Below, piece by piece: positions 1-9,400 of a stretch of 64,000 nt of DNA. The stretch is from an uncultured Collinsella sp. (lineage in GTDB: Bacteria; Actinomycetota; Coriobacteriia; Coriobacteriales; Coriobacteriaceae). The stretch is taken from positions 62,001-126,000 of the forward strand of contig CABQLM010000002.1 of assembly GCA_902465105.1 (NCBI GenBank), written 5' to 3'. The notes below the pieces were generated by a model. It had not been told where the DNA came from. It did no database searches and saw nothing but the letters and a program-made list of their open reading frames with translations. The first letter of the stretch is position 1. Each line of letters begins with the position of its first letter. Both the position numbers and the translations under genes were made by a program.

Positions 1-452
1 CAGCGCTGCTGTTGACCGCCCGAGACCTGGCGCGGGAACTTGTTGCGGTGCTCGTAGAGGCCCAGCGAACGCAGCAGGTCGTCGACATTGAGCGGGTTTT
101 TGGACAGGTGCGCCGTGACCTCGATGTTCTCCTTGATGGTGAGATCGGGTACCAGGTTGTAGAACTGGAAGACAAAGCCCAGCTCACGGCGTCGGTATTC
201 GCCCAGGTCGGCGGGCTTGAGCACGGTAAGGTCGCAGCCGTCCACCAGAATAGAGCCGGCGTCGGCATCCTCCAGGCCGCCGATCAGGTTAAGAAACGTG
301 GACTTGCCCGAGCCCGAGGGTCCCAGCATGACGCAGATCTCTCCGCGGTTGATGGACGTGTCGATGCCGTCGAGCACCGTCAGACGCGCGTCACCGTCGC
401 CGTAGTGTTTTTTGAGATCCTTAACCTGGACGTAGGTTTTCTGCGTTGCCAT
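1..452 (-). CDS. ABC transporter ATP-binding protein, LolD/MacB type (3' end cut by window)
   Basis: This is the N-terminal 150 residues of an ABC ATPase that would power a membrane export or lipoprotein/peptide-release type transporter. It shows Walker [10 protein letters not shown] at residues 44-52, a Q-loop region FVFQFYNLVPDLT, and runs off the window inside the signature SGGQQQ. The wording around the Q-loop is typical of the MacB/LolD/YknY family rather than importers. The start is ATG at 452, preceded by GGGGATGCC as ribosome binding site. The partner permease must lie outside the window. Walker B and the H-loop cannot be seen, so activity cannot be judged. The family assignment is firm; the substrate is unknown. 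Confidence 0.9.
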   Translation of the reverse strand, partial: MATQKTYVQVKDLKKHYGDGDARLTVLDGIDTSINRGEICVMLGPSGSGKSTFLNLIGGLEDADAGSILVDGCDLTVLKPADLGEYRRRELGFVFQFYNLVPDLTIKENIEVTAHLSKNPLNVDDLLRSLGLYEHRNKFPRQVSGGQQQR

Positions 453-541
453 GGCATCCCCATTGTTAGCCTCGTACTACTTTATGAGGTAATAGTAAAC
501 CTTGGCGAACTATTTTGGAGCGAGGCCTGGGATTTATTTCA

Positions 542-574
542 GACTAGTCATTGGGAACGTTCTTAAACGACTAG
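542..574. repeat. REP-like palindrome, GTTCTTAAACGACTAG type
   Basis: A short palindrome with outer arms CTAGTC/GACTAG lies between the first gene and the ABC-2 permease. It shares the string ACGTTCTTAAACGACTAG with the hairpin at 44290-44345, where the same elements appear in a permuted order. It is non-coding and intergenic, as expected of REP-type elements. Confidence 0.6.
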
Positions 575-578
575 GTGG

Positions 579-1784
579 CTAGGCGCGGGATTTGGTACGT
601 GCGAGGGCGAGACCTGCGGCGGCGATTGCCGCGGCAAAGAGCACGGTGACGCCCAGGTCGCAGGCGATGTCGCCCAGCACGGTGGACGTCAGGTCCGCGG
701 CGAGCGCCTTGCTAATCGCGTCGTTCACCCAAAACGTCGGCACAAAATGCGCCACGGTCTGCACGGCCGAACCCATGAGCGACAGCGGCATCCAGGCGCC
801 GCCCAAAAACGTCATGAGCATGCCAAGCAGGTTGCCCACACCGTTGAGCAGCTCCTCGCGCGCACCCAGGCTCGAAAGCGCAAAGCCAACGGCCAGCGGC
901 GTGCACGCCAGGGCAAACGTCGCTGCCAGCGCCAGGCACACACGGCCCACGCCGACCTCGGCAACCGCGCCGGCAAAGCCCACGACGCCCATCATGCTCG
1001 ACACAAACCAGATACAGACGGTGATTACAGCGGCGGCCGCAAACACGGCGAGCGAACGCCGGCGCTCGGAGATTGGGCCGGCATCCATACGACGCACGCG
1101 CTCGGGCTCGTTCATGCCCGAGAACACCAGCCCCACCGATACGATGACCGACGAGATAATCGCGTACGCGCCAAAGTTGAAATACGACTCGAGCGTGGCA
1201 GCGGCCGTCGAGCCAACCTTGACCTGCTCAATCTCGACTTCCGCGCGCTTGGCGGCGGCATGCTCGGCGGCCTTGGCGACGCTGCCATTAGAAGCGGCGG
1301 GCTCAAGTGCGGCCGCAGCGCCCGCGAGCGAGATCCAGCGCGAGGCCTCGGCAGACGAAAGCGCTGCCGCCATGGTGCCGGCACCGTAGGTCACATCGAG
1401 CTTGGGCAGGGACTCCCCCGCTCGGGCGGCTGCAACGAGGTCGCCCTCAAACCCCTCCGGGATAAAGAACACGCAGTCGGCGCTGCCCTCGGCGCTGTTG
1501 CTCTTGGAGAGCGCGTCCGCGAGGTCGTAGGTGCCGTCGCCGACGCCCGTGACCAGCTCAAAGCGCGAACCCAGATGCTTGGTAAGCGCACGCGAAAGGT
1601 CGCTGTCGTCGCGGTCGACCACGATCACGTTGGTGTCGTAGGGCTTGTACTCGGTGAGCTGCGACGAGTTCCAGCTCACCGATGCCGCGATAAACACGCC
1701 CAACAGCGAAATAAACACCGTGTAGATGAGCAGATAGAGCGGGTGTGCGAGCGCCATGCGAAGCGCAGTCTTAAAGGTGCTCAT
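579..1784 (-). CDS. ABC-2 type transporter permease (second of pair)
   Basis: A 401-residue ABC-2 family membrane permease. One hydrophobic segment lies near the N-terminus, followed by a large extracytoplasmic region and then a cluster of about five hydrophobic segments in the C-terminal half, as in the ABC-2/YhgE-like exporters. I chose the ATG at 1784 because GGAAGGAG sits at the right distance upstream; a second in-frame ATG at 1799 has no such site. The start overlaps the stop of the upstream permease by 14 nt, so translation is probably coupled. It should form a heterodimer with the 1771-2958 product, driven by the ATPase at 2968-3906. Export of a drug, peptide or lipid is the family role; the actual substrate cannot be read from sequence. 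Confidence 0.85.
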   Translation of the reverse strand: MSTFKTALRMALAHPLYLLIYTVFISLLGVFIAASVSWNSSQLTEYKPYDTNVIVVDRDDSDLSRALTKHLGSRFELVTGVGDGTYDLADALSKSNSAEGSADCVFFIPEGFEGDLVAAARAGESLPKLDVTYGAGTMAAALSSAEASRWISLAGAAAALEPAASNGSVAKAAEHAAAKRAEVEIEQVKVGSTAAATLESYFNFGAYAIISSVIVSVGLVFSGMNEPERVRRMDAGPISERRRSLAVFAAAAVITVCIWFVSSMMGVVGFAGAVAEVGVGRVCLALAATFALACTPLAVGFALSSLGAREELLNGVGNLLGMLMTFLGGAWMPLSLMGSAVQTVAHFVPTFWVNDAISKALAADLTSTVLGDIACDLGVTVLFAAAIAAAGLALARTKSRA

Positions 1785-2958
1785 AGCGGCTCCTTCCAAA
1801 AATCAGCGTGGCGGCGGCAACGAACAGCAGCGCCATAAGGACCAGCGCGCCGGCGCGAACGGCAAAAGGACCCAGGTTCTCAAAGAAATACAGGCGGTTG
1901 AACATGTCGCAGACAAGCTTGACGGGGTTGAGCCAACACTCGGCCGGGCAGGCGCGGGCGACGTCGTCGGCAAGCGCCATCGCCGGCTCGCCGTAGAGTC
2001 CAGCGAACAGGGCGCACGCGGTGGCAAAACCCGTGAGGATGCCGGACTTGGACGCCTTGCCGCCCTTAACGGGAAGCGTGCCCACAAAGAGTCCCAAGCC
2101 CGTGGCGGCAAGCGCGGAAGCGGCGCCGCCCATCAAACACAACCCCTCGCGCCCGCCAAAGTCGACGCCCACGACCAGGCGCACGTAGCCGATCGCGATC
2201 GTCATCGAGGCAAAGGAAACCAGCCAAGAGCCCACAAAGATACCGGACAGCGACGCCGTCTTGGAAAGGCCGCCCACGCAGCGACGTGCGCCAAGGCCGG
2301 ACAGATTGGGTTGCAAATCGACGACGCTCAAGGCGGCAAACTCAGCAGACATCATCGCAACCAGGCCAAAGAGCGCGTAGTAGTAGATGACCGTGCCATC
2401 GGGCGTGGCACGCGTCAGACTCACGCGGCGGGTTCCGCCCTCGAGCGACAGGGCGCGCGCGACCGCCTCCGGGTCGGCGAGCGCCGCCGGGTTGTCCTGG
2501 GCAATCTGGGACATGAGCTCGGCATTTTGCGTATACGAGCTTGCCACCGTCTCCAGAATACTGCGGTCGGTGAGCACCGACGACGCACGCGAGCTGTCAT
2601 AGCTCGAAAGCAACGTGAGTTTGGGCGTGCCCGCGTCGTCAACCGTATAGATGCCCGCGACCTCGCCGGCCTTGAGTGCACGGTTCGCAGCAGCCGCGTC
2701 GTCGCACTCGTGAATCTTGAGCAGCTGGTCGTCGCCTGCCTTGGCAAGTGACGTCGCCACATCCTTAAAGGTCGAGGCGTCCCAGGCCTCGTCCGCCACG
2801 ACGGCCACCGGCACCGGGTCGATCTTGCCGTCGGAGCTGAGATTCGCAAACATAAACATGAACATCGTTGAAAGCGCGATGGGAAAGACCGCGCCCCAGA
2901 CCCATGTGCTCGGCCGGCGCAGCAGCGTCTTGACCGCAATGATAATGGTGTTGAACAT
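1771..2958 (-). CDS. ABC-2 type transporter permease (first of pair)
   Basis: A 395-residue ABC-2 permease with the same plan as its downstream partner: an N-terminal membrane segment (about residues 20-42), an extracytoplasmic domain of about 150 residues, then several C-terminal membrane segments. It lies 9 nt after the ATPase gene and overlaps the second permease, so all three belong to one operon. GGGGG precedes the ATG. The two permeases resemble each other in architecture and in the DRD/VADE-like start of the external domain, consistent with an old duplication. The substrate is not predictable; the neighbouring two-component system suggests response to a cell-envelope signal. Confidence 0.85.
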   Translation of the reverse strand: MFNTIIIAVKTLLRRPSTWVWGAVFPIALSTMFMFMFANLSSDGKIDPVPVAVVADEAWDASTFKDVATSLAKAGDDQLLKIHECDDAAAANRALKAGEVAGIYTVDDAGTPKLTLLSSYDSSRASSVLTDRSILETVASSYTQNAELMSQIAQDNPAALADPEAVARALSLEGGTRRVSLTRATPDGTVIYYYALFGLVAMMSAEFAALSVVDLQPNLSGLGARRCVGGLSKTASLSGIFVGSWLVSFASMTIAIGYVRLVVGVDFGGREGLCLMGGAASALAATGLGLFVGTLPVKGGKASKSGILTGFATACALFAGLYGEPAMALADDVARACPAECWLNPVKLVCDMFNRLYFFENLGPFAVRAGALVLMALLFVAAATLIFGRSRYEHL

Positions 2959-2967
2959 GGCTGCCCC

Positions 2968-3906
2968 CTAGTCGCGCAGCTCGCGGCCGGTGATCTCGAG
3001 GAACACGTCGTTGAGGGTCGGAGGCTCGGAAAAGATGCGGCCAAGCGGCACGTCGTACGAACGCAGCGCGTCGAGGATGTCGGTCAGGTTATGTGGGCTC
3101 GCCTCGCACGAAAACGTGAGCTGCCCCGCGGTTGCCGCAAGGTCCAGAACGTGCGGCAGGCTCGCAACGGCACCGAGCGCCGCGCTCGAAACCTCACCGA
3201 CCTCAATTACGATCTTCTCGCCCATCTGAATCATGCGCTTGAGCTCGTCGTTGGTGCCCTGCGCCAGCACGCGCCCTCCATCCATGATCATGATGCGGCT
3301 GCAGATCTGCTCGACTTCCTCCATGTAATGGCTGGTATACACCACCGTGGCGCCCTCGTCGCGCAGGCGGCAGATGCCCTCCAGGATGGCGTTGCGGCTC
3401 TGCGGATCGACCGCCACCGTGGGCTCGTCAAAAAAGATGAGCTCGGGCTTGTGCGCGATGCCGCAGGCGATGTTGAGGCGACGCGCCAGGCCACCCGAGA
3501 GCTTACCGGGGCGGAACTTGGCAAAGTCGCCCAAACCGACAAAGTCGATCGCCTCGTTGACCAGCGCACGGCGGCGCTTGCGGTCGTTGACGTAGAGACT
3601 GCAGAAATAGTCGATGTTCTCGCGCACGGTGAGCTCGTCAAACACCGCCACCTGCTGCGGGACCACGCCGATGCGGCGCTTGAGGTCGTAACGAGTGGGC
3701 GTCATGGGCTCACCGAACAGCTCGATGGTGCCCTTGTCGTAGGCGAGCAGCTGCAGAATGCAGTTGATGGACGTGGTCTTGCCCGAGCCGTTGGGGCCCA
3801 GCAGGCCAAAGATCTCGCCGGGGGCGATGCTCAGGTTAAAGTGGTCGAGCGCAATAAGGTCGTCATAGCGCTTGACGAGGTTTTCGACGTGGACGATGTC
3901 TGTCAT
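2968..3906 (-). CDS. ABC-2 exporter ATP-binding protein
   Basis: A 312-residue nucleotide-binding subunit of the adjacent ABC-2 exporter. Walker A is GPNGSGKT (residues 37-44), the signature is LSGGLARRLNIA, Walker B is ELIFFDEPTV, and the H-loop region reads YTSHYMEEVE. A C-terminal extension of about 90 residues follows, as in DrrA/CcmA/YhaQ-type exporter ATPases. First gene of a three-gene operon with two permeases; transcribed away from the histidine kinase gene across a ~200-bp divergent promoter region. The family is certain; the exported molecule is unknown. Confidence 0.92.
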   Translation of the reverse strand: MTDIVHVENLVKRYDDLIALDHFNLSIAPGEIFGLLGPNGSGKTTSINCILQLLAYDKGTIELFGEPMTPTRYDLKRRIGVVPQQVAVFDELTVRENIDYFCSLYVNDRKRRRALVNEAIDFVGLGDFAKFRPGKLSGGLARRLNIACGIAHKPELIFFDEPTVAVDPQSRNAILEGICRLRDEGATVVYTSHYMEEVEQICSRIMIMDGGRVLAQGTNDELKRMIQMGEKIVIEVGEVSSAALGAVASLPHVLDLAATAGQLTFSCEASPHNLTDILDALRSYDVPLGRIFSEPPTLNDVFLEITGRELRD

Positions 3907-4091
3907 GAGACGGCCCTTCCGTTGATTGCGGCCCGGTACGATTGCATCATCGCAGGAGCCGCCGGCGCGCGCCAGTGAGCTTTGTCACGAGTGTGGGGCT
4001 TGGCCGCGTGGCCTGCCGACGCCCCCACTTTGCCGCGCGGGAGGAATGTCACGGTTGCGCAGGCGGCCCCTCCACCACGCGCGGCTTCGCG

Positions 4092-4097
4092 TACAAT
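4092..4097 (+). promoter_or_regulatory. -10 box abutting the kinase start (possible leaderless mRNA)
   Basis: TACAAT lies only 6 nt before the ATG of the histidine kinase at 4104, and there is no Shine-Dalgarno sequence in the gap. With usual spacing, transcription would begin at or next to the start codon. This is inferred from spacing alone. Confidence 0.5.
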
Positions 4098-4103
4098 ACC
4101 CGT

Positions 4104-5249
4104 ATGAACAGGCTTTTCGACAAATCGATCGTTTTGGCGTGCTGTATTGCGGCCGCCATGGGTCTTGCTGTGGACGCTCGCCTGGTCGCGGCGTTTTGCC
4201 TTGGCGTTATTGCCACCTCGCTGGCCGAAGTCGCACAGGGGGAACGCACGCGCCGCACAAGCGAGGCCGCGAGCTGCGCTTACATCATCGCGGCTGTCTT
4301 TGTGCCGCCGTTTGTGCCGTTTGCGCCTCTCGCTCTCTATGACATTGCGCGGCGGGTGCGCCGTGAGCACGTCTGGGTCGCGCTGGGCATTGTCTCCGCT
4401 TTTACCTTTGCGCTCGTCGCGGACCTTTGCACCGACGCGCTCACCGCCCGAGCGCTTCTGCTGACCGTCATCCTTTCGGTTGCCGCCACCTTATTGTCAC
4501 TGCGCACAGCCCAGCTGGAGCGTGAGCAAGAGCGCATGCGCCGCACGCGCGATGAGCTGCAAGAACGAGCCCTCGCGCTAGAAGCGCGCAACCGCGATCT
4601 TGCCGACCGCCAGGACTACGAAGTCGAGCTCGCGACGCTCGCCGAGCGCGCCCGTATCGCGCGCGAGATCCACGACAACGTCGGCCACCAGCTCACGCGC
4701 GCCTCGCTGCAGGCCGAAGCCCTGCGCTTGCTTCACGCCGACGAGCCTGGCGTCGCCGCCGATTTCGCCGACGTCAAACGCACGGTTGACGTGGCGCTCC
4801 AGCTCGTACGCGCCAGCGTCCATGCGCTCAACGACAACGCCGTCGACCTTTCCGTGCAGCTCGAACGCATTGTTGAAGGCGCGCGCTCGGACGGCGGCCC
4901 GCAGATTGAGCTTGAGGTTTTGGCCGAGCATGCGCCCGCAAATGTCGCCAACTGCTTTGCGGCGGTCCTGCGCGAGGCACTCTCCAACACCATGCGCCAT
5001 GCTTGCGCCCATGCTGTCACCGTACGGTGCATGGAGCATCCGTCGTTTTACCAGCTCATTGTTACCGACGATGGCGCGGGCGGGGTTCAAGCAAGCGGCC
5101 ACGGCGCCGCGGAGGGCATGGGGTTGAGTTCCATGCGCGAGCGCGTCGAGGCGCTTGGCGGCACCTTCACCGCCGGCCCGCGCGCCGGCGCCGACGGCTG
5201 GCGTGTGTTTGCCACCGTTCCCAAACAGCAAGGAGATGAGAGCCGATGA
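4104..5249 (+). CDS. Sensor histidine kinase, NarL/DesK family
   Basis: A 381-residue membrane sensor kinase. The first ~130 residues hold several hydrophobic segments with little extracellular loop. A coiled-coil stretch (about residues 130-180) follows, then a HisKA_3 domain with the phosphorylated histidine in EIHDNVGHQ (His190). The C-terminal HATPase domain shows LREALSNTMRHA (N-box), DDGAGG and GMGLSSMRERVEALGG. The start at 4104 is preferred over upstream ATGs because the upstream extension is Arg/Cys-rich and non-conserved-looking, and a -10 box lies directly before it. The stop overlaps the response regulator start as ATGA. Its likely target is the divergent ABC-2 exporter operon. 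Confidence 0.9.
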   Translation: MNRLFDKSIVLACCIAAAMGLAVDARLVAAFCLGVIATSLAEVAQGERTRRTSEAASCAYIIAAVFVPPFVPFAPLALYDIARRVRREHVWVALGIVSAFTFALVADLCTDALTARALLLTVILSVAATLLSLRTAQLEREQERMRRTRDELQERALALEARNRDLADRQDYEVELATLAERARIAREIHDNVGHQLTRASLQAEALRLLHADEPGVAADFADVKRTVDVALQLVRASVHALNDNAVDLSVQLERIVEGARSDGGPQIELEVLAEHAPANVANCFAAVLREALSNTMRHACAHAVTVRCMEHPSFYQLIVTDDGAGGVQASGHGAAEGMGLSSMRERVEALGGTFTAGPRAGADGWRVFATVPKQQGDESR

Positions 5250-5875
5250 GGCTCATCGTTGTCGACGACGACCGCTTGGTGGTCGATTCGCTCAAGATTA
5301 TCCTGGGCGCCCAGCCGCAGATCGAGGTAGTGGGCGCCGGCGCCAACGGCAACGACGCGGTCGCGCTCTACGCCGAGCACGAGCCCGACATCGCGCTACT
5401 CGACATTCAGATGCCGGGATGCGACGGCCTATCGGCGGCGCGCGAGATCCTCGAGCACGACCCTGCGGCGCGGGTGGTGTTTCTGACGACATTCTCGGAT
5501 GACGAGTACATTGTGTCGGCGCTCAAACTGGGCGCGCGCGGCTACTTGATCAAAACCGACGTCGCTGCCATCCCTCCCGCGTTGGCGCAGGTCATGGACG
5601 GTAAACGCGTGCTCGAGGGTAAGGCAATCGAGGATATCAACTTTGATGGGGCGGGTATCGAGGCCGGCACGACCCACCGACCCGCGGCCTTTGTCAGTCT
5701 GACCGACCGCGAGTTCGAAGTCGCAGAGCTCATCGCCCGCGGCCTCGACAACAAGGAGATTGCCGCCACCGCCTATATGGGCGAAGGCACGGTGCGCAAC
5801 CACATCAGCTCGATCCTGGCCAAAATGGGCTTGCGCAACCGCACCCAAATCGCCATCGCCTACCTGCGAGGGTAG
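5246..5875 (+). CDS. Response regulator, NarL/LuxR family
   Basis: A 209-residue DNA-binding response regulator. The receiver domain (about 1-120) has the acidic triad DDD at 7-9 and the phospho-acceptor Asp53 in LLDIQMPG. The C-terminal LuxR-type helix-turn-helix occupies about residues 152-209 (LTDREFEVAELIARGLDNKEI and then GTVRNHISSILAKMGLRNR). It overlaps the kinase gene by 4 nt, so the two are translationally coupled. By position it probably regulates the divergent exporter operon and itself; no operator could be identified by eye. Confidence 0.93.
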   Translation: MRLIVVDDDRLVVDSLKIILGAQPQIEVVGAGANGNDAVALYAEHEPDIALLDIQMPGCDGLSAAREILEHDPAARVVFLTTFSDDEYIVSALKLGARGYLIKTDVAAIPPALAQVMDGKRVLEGKAIEDINFDGAGIEAGTTHRPAAFVSLTDREFEVAELIARGLDNKEIAATAYMGEGTVRNHISSILAKMGLRNRTQIAIAYLRG

Positions 5876-5935
5876 TTGTCCGACGACCGACCGCTCCGGC
5901 GTAGCAAAATGGCTGCTGCCAATTTAATGCCATTT

Positions 5936-6089
5936 CAAAACTATGCCGGTTTACGGGGCTAAACTCAGAACCCCCACCCATACCCGCGTTTTTTGCAAAA
6001 TGGCAACTCGTCTACCTGCGGTTTTATTTTCACGAATATCGGCATGGTTGGAGACTCGTGACTCAGCCCCGTAATCTGGCATAGTTTTG
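5936..6089. repeat. Composite repeat, type B palindrome, copy 1
   Basis: A 154-bp non-coding palindrome. The ends 5936-5960 and 6065-6089 are inverted copies (23 of 25 match) built around ACTATGCCGGTTTACGG. The interior holds CTACCTGCGGTTTT and a CCCCCACCCATAC motif that recur in the three other members at 6180, 27728 and 27996. Together with 6180-6343 it forms a 408-bp unit that appears inverted at 27728-28149. Confidence 0.8.
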
Positions 6090-6179
6090 TTCGGGCGGCC
6101 ACGTCAAGTGTCTCCACAAGCCTCGCGGGACCAAAATGATCCGTTTTCCTCCGTCCCCAAGGGATCAGCCGGAACCGCT

Positions 6180-6343
6180 CGCCACGAAATCGGCCCATCT
6201 ACTACGTTCGACTCGATACCCCTGACCATACCTTCGTTTTGAACAAAACCACAGGCGTTCTACCTGCGGTTTTGTTTTCGCGTTTTTTGGCACGGTTGGG
6301 GGGGTAAGGGGCTAAACGTAGTAGATGGGCCGGTTTCGTGGCG
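6180..6343. repeat. Composite repeat, type A palindrome, copy 1
   Basis: A 164-bp palindrome with ends 6180-6208 and 6315-6343 that are inverted copies around ACGTAGTAGATGGGCC and CGCCACGAAA. Its interior resembles that of the type B palindrome (CTACCTGCGGTTTT, then a CACGGTTGGGGG arm), but the end sequences are unrelated to type B. The spacer 6090-6179 is also recognisable, in reverse, at 27888-27995. Confidence 0.8.
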
Positions 6344-6369
6344 AACCCTTCTCGCCTACGCACAAAAGC

Positions 6370-6404
6370 GCCGCCACGGAGGAGGGAGATACCTCCGCGG
6401 CGGC
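6370..6404 (-). terminator. Hairpin downstream of the large adhesin gene
   Basis: A 13-bp stem (GCCGCCACGGAGG against CCTCCGCGGCGGC, one mismatch) lies 80 nt beyond the adhesin stop, followed on the minus strand by GCTTTTGTG. A second short GC hairpin (GGGGCC TTTT GGCCCC) lies nearer the stop. The T-run is weak. Confidence 0.5.
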
Positions 6405-6483
6405 TGGGGGTGGGGTGGGGGGCTATGTTCTGGCTCCCCGCCGGCCGCCCGGGGCCTTTTGGCCCCGGGCGCTGCCAGCGTGC

Positions 6484-9400
6484 CTAGCGCTTACGGATAC
6501 CCCAGACCAGGGCTTCGACGCCGGCCATGGCGATGACGAATGCCATGAGCAGTGCAGCGGCCTGCTGGTCACCCGTGGTGGGCAGGAAACCCTTGACCGT
6601 CTTGACGATGTTCGTCACGGTCTTGGGTGTGCCGGGATCGGGCGTCTCGGGCTTCTTGTACGTGTTGTTGAACACGATACCCTCGACGCTCTTATCGCCC
6701 TTGGCAAAGGCGACATTCGCCTTGAGGTTACCCTCGCCGTCATCGACCACGTTGACGGTCGCGGTAAAGACGGACTTGTCGTAGGTCATACCGGCCTCGT
6801 CGTCCTTGATCTCGCTGATGGCGTAGACGTACGTACCAGGCTCGTCGTACTCGAACTTGTCGAAGTTGATCTTGCCGTCGGCATCGTTGGTGACGGTGGA
6901 CTCGATGTCCTCGCCAACGAGCTTAAAGCTAAACTCGTCCTTCTTGAGCTCGCGTCCCTCGAGCACCTTGATGGCGCCGATGGAAACCTGCGTGGGCATG
7001 GCGTGATACTTGTTGGTAAAGCCAGCCGACTCGGTAGTTCCCTCGAGCTTGTGCGCCGCGGTCAGCGTGCCATCACCATTGTCGGAGACGGTGGTCACGA
7101 CGGTGTAGGTCGCGCTGTCATAGGTGACGCCCTTGTACAGGCCGAGCGCGTTGGGGCAAGCCTCGCGCAGCGTGTACGTGTGCGCGCCGGGCGCCTCGTA
7201 GCGGATCGGGCTCAGCGTAACGTTACCGTTGGCGTCGTTGGTGCCGCTGGCGACAGCTACGCCGTTTTCGAGCAGATCAAACGTGAACTCTCCAGCTGCA
7301 AGGTCGCGTCCGGTCAGACGCTTGATCGCGGTGATCTGGTCGGTCACGCTGGAATCGGTGGGAACCACGCTGTACGTGTTGGTGAACGTAAAGTCCGCGC
7401 CAGCTTCGCCGTTGCGCACGACGCTCAGATGCCCGGCACCGTCATCGGTCACGGCGTAGGAAACCTTGCGCGTGGCGTTAGCGTCGTTGGTCACGCCAGG
7501 AGCGCTACCGGACTCGGCCACCGTATAGGTAAAGGTGTGCGAACGCGGAGCGGTAGCGGCGGGCTCGGGCTCGTCCTTGGGCTCGTCAGCGTCGGCGTCG
7601 GTCTTATCGGCGCCTGCCTCGTCGGCCTCCGCATCTCCGGCGTCGGCCTCGTCAGCGTCGGCCTCGCCAGCCGCATCGCCCGTCGTGCCAAGGGCGTTGT
7701 TGAGGTCGTCGAGTGTAAAGTGGATCTTGCCAAAGTCCACGTTGCCGGCCGCGTCGTTGGTTGCGGTCGCGCGCTCGGGCATCGGGGCGCCCGCCTCATC
7801 GGCGGTCACGGTAAAGGTGAACTTGCCCGCAATGTCTGCCGGGGTCAGGTCCTCGGCTGCCTGGAGCTTCTTGACACCAGCGAGCGCGGCATCAACGGCA
7901 TCGGCGCCATAGACGTTCTCGAACACGGGCTCGGCACCACCGTAGTCAGGCTTCGCCGTCAGAGTGCCGTCGCCGTTATCGACGACGATGACCTTAAAGC
8001 TAAAGCTCGGCTTCGCGGCAGTAATACCCTTGGCCGCGAGCGGAGATGTGTACTCGAAGGCCGTATAGTTGATGGTCCATGCAAGCTTGGCATCCGTGTC
8101 GGTGCGGATAGCACGGCGGGCGTTTACCAGATCGGCGAGCATCTCGGTCGTGTAATGCAGCGTGCCAAAGCTCACCTGGCCGTTAACGTTCCACGCCGTA
8201 GTGCCGTTGATGGCTTCCGTCTCACCTGCATAGGCAATACCGAAGCAGAACTCGCCGTCGGCCATCGGACGACCGGCCAGGATCTTAGTTGCGACAACCT
8301 GAGCAGCGGTGCCCGGGTTATCGGTCGATGCGTGGTAGCTGTTGGCGAACGAGACCAAGGCGCTCTCGACCTTATTCTCGCCGCTCTTGTGGACCGCTAC
8401 AGACGTGCCATTGGGTCCGCCAGAAACGGTCGTCGTAGCGGTGAGTGTGCCGGCGCCATCGTCGGCGATAGCAATCGTCACCGTGCGCTCGGCGCTGTCG
8501 TAGGTGTAGCCGGGCTGGCCGTCGTTCTTCTCGGCAACGGTGTATGTAAAGGTCTTACCCGCATCAGCCTGCGTAAACATGACCTCATGGCCGGCCAGAA
8601 TGTCGATCAGGCCGACGGTTCCCTCTGTCGCTGCAGGAGACTTGTACACGTTGGTGCCCTCGTGCAGGCCAAGCGCGTTAGCCGAGGCCTCGTCGGCGGG
8701 CGTCACGGTAAAGGTAAACTGGCCCTCGGTCATGGGGCGTCCGGAGAGGGTCTTGCTGAGCTTAAGGCCGCCGGCCGCGGCGTAATCGAGCTCAGTACGG
8801 TACGTGTTGGTAAAACGTCCGCTTTCCTTCTTGGTGACGTTGGCGGTCAGGGTGCCGTCGCCGTTCTCGGTCACGGTCACTTCGGCTGTTGTGACATGCG
8901 CGTCATACGTCATGCCGGCCGCGCTGCCCGCGTTCTCGCGGATCTCGTACTTGTAGGTTCCGGCAGCCGTGTAGTGGATCTTTCCGAACTTGATGGCGGC
9001 GACGCCATCCTTCGCGTCCTTCTTGCTCACGGTTACGGTTGCGGGATCGGGCAGCGGGGCGCCCTCGGGGGCCGTGATGGTAAAGCTGAACTCGTCGGCA
9101 TCCGTCCAGTCGCGGCCGTCGATGGCCTTGATCAGGTCAAAGTCGAGCTCTGCGTCGATCGGGGTCACACTGTAGGAGTTCTTGAACTCAGCGGGCTCGG
9201 TGCCCTTCAGGACATGCTCGGCCTTGAGGGTGCCGTCGCCGTTGTCCGTGATGGTGGTCTCGATAGTGTACTTGGCGTCACTGTAGGTGATACCCTTGCT
9301 GGTGGTTCCGCCCTTGACCTCGCGCAGCGTGTAGGTGTGCTTGCCGGCCTCGGTGTACTTCACGGCGCTCATCGTGATGTTGCCGCTGGCGTCGTTGGTG

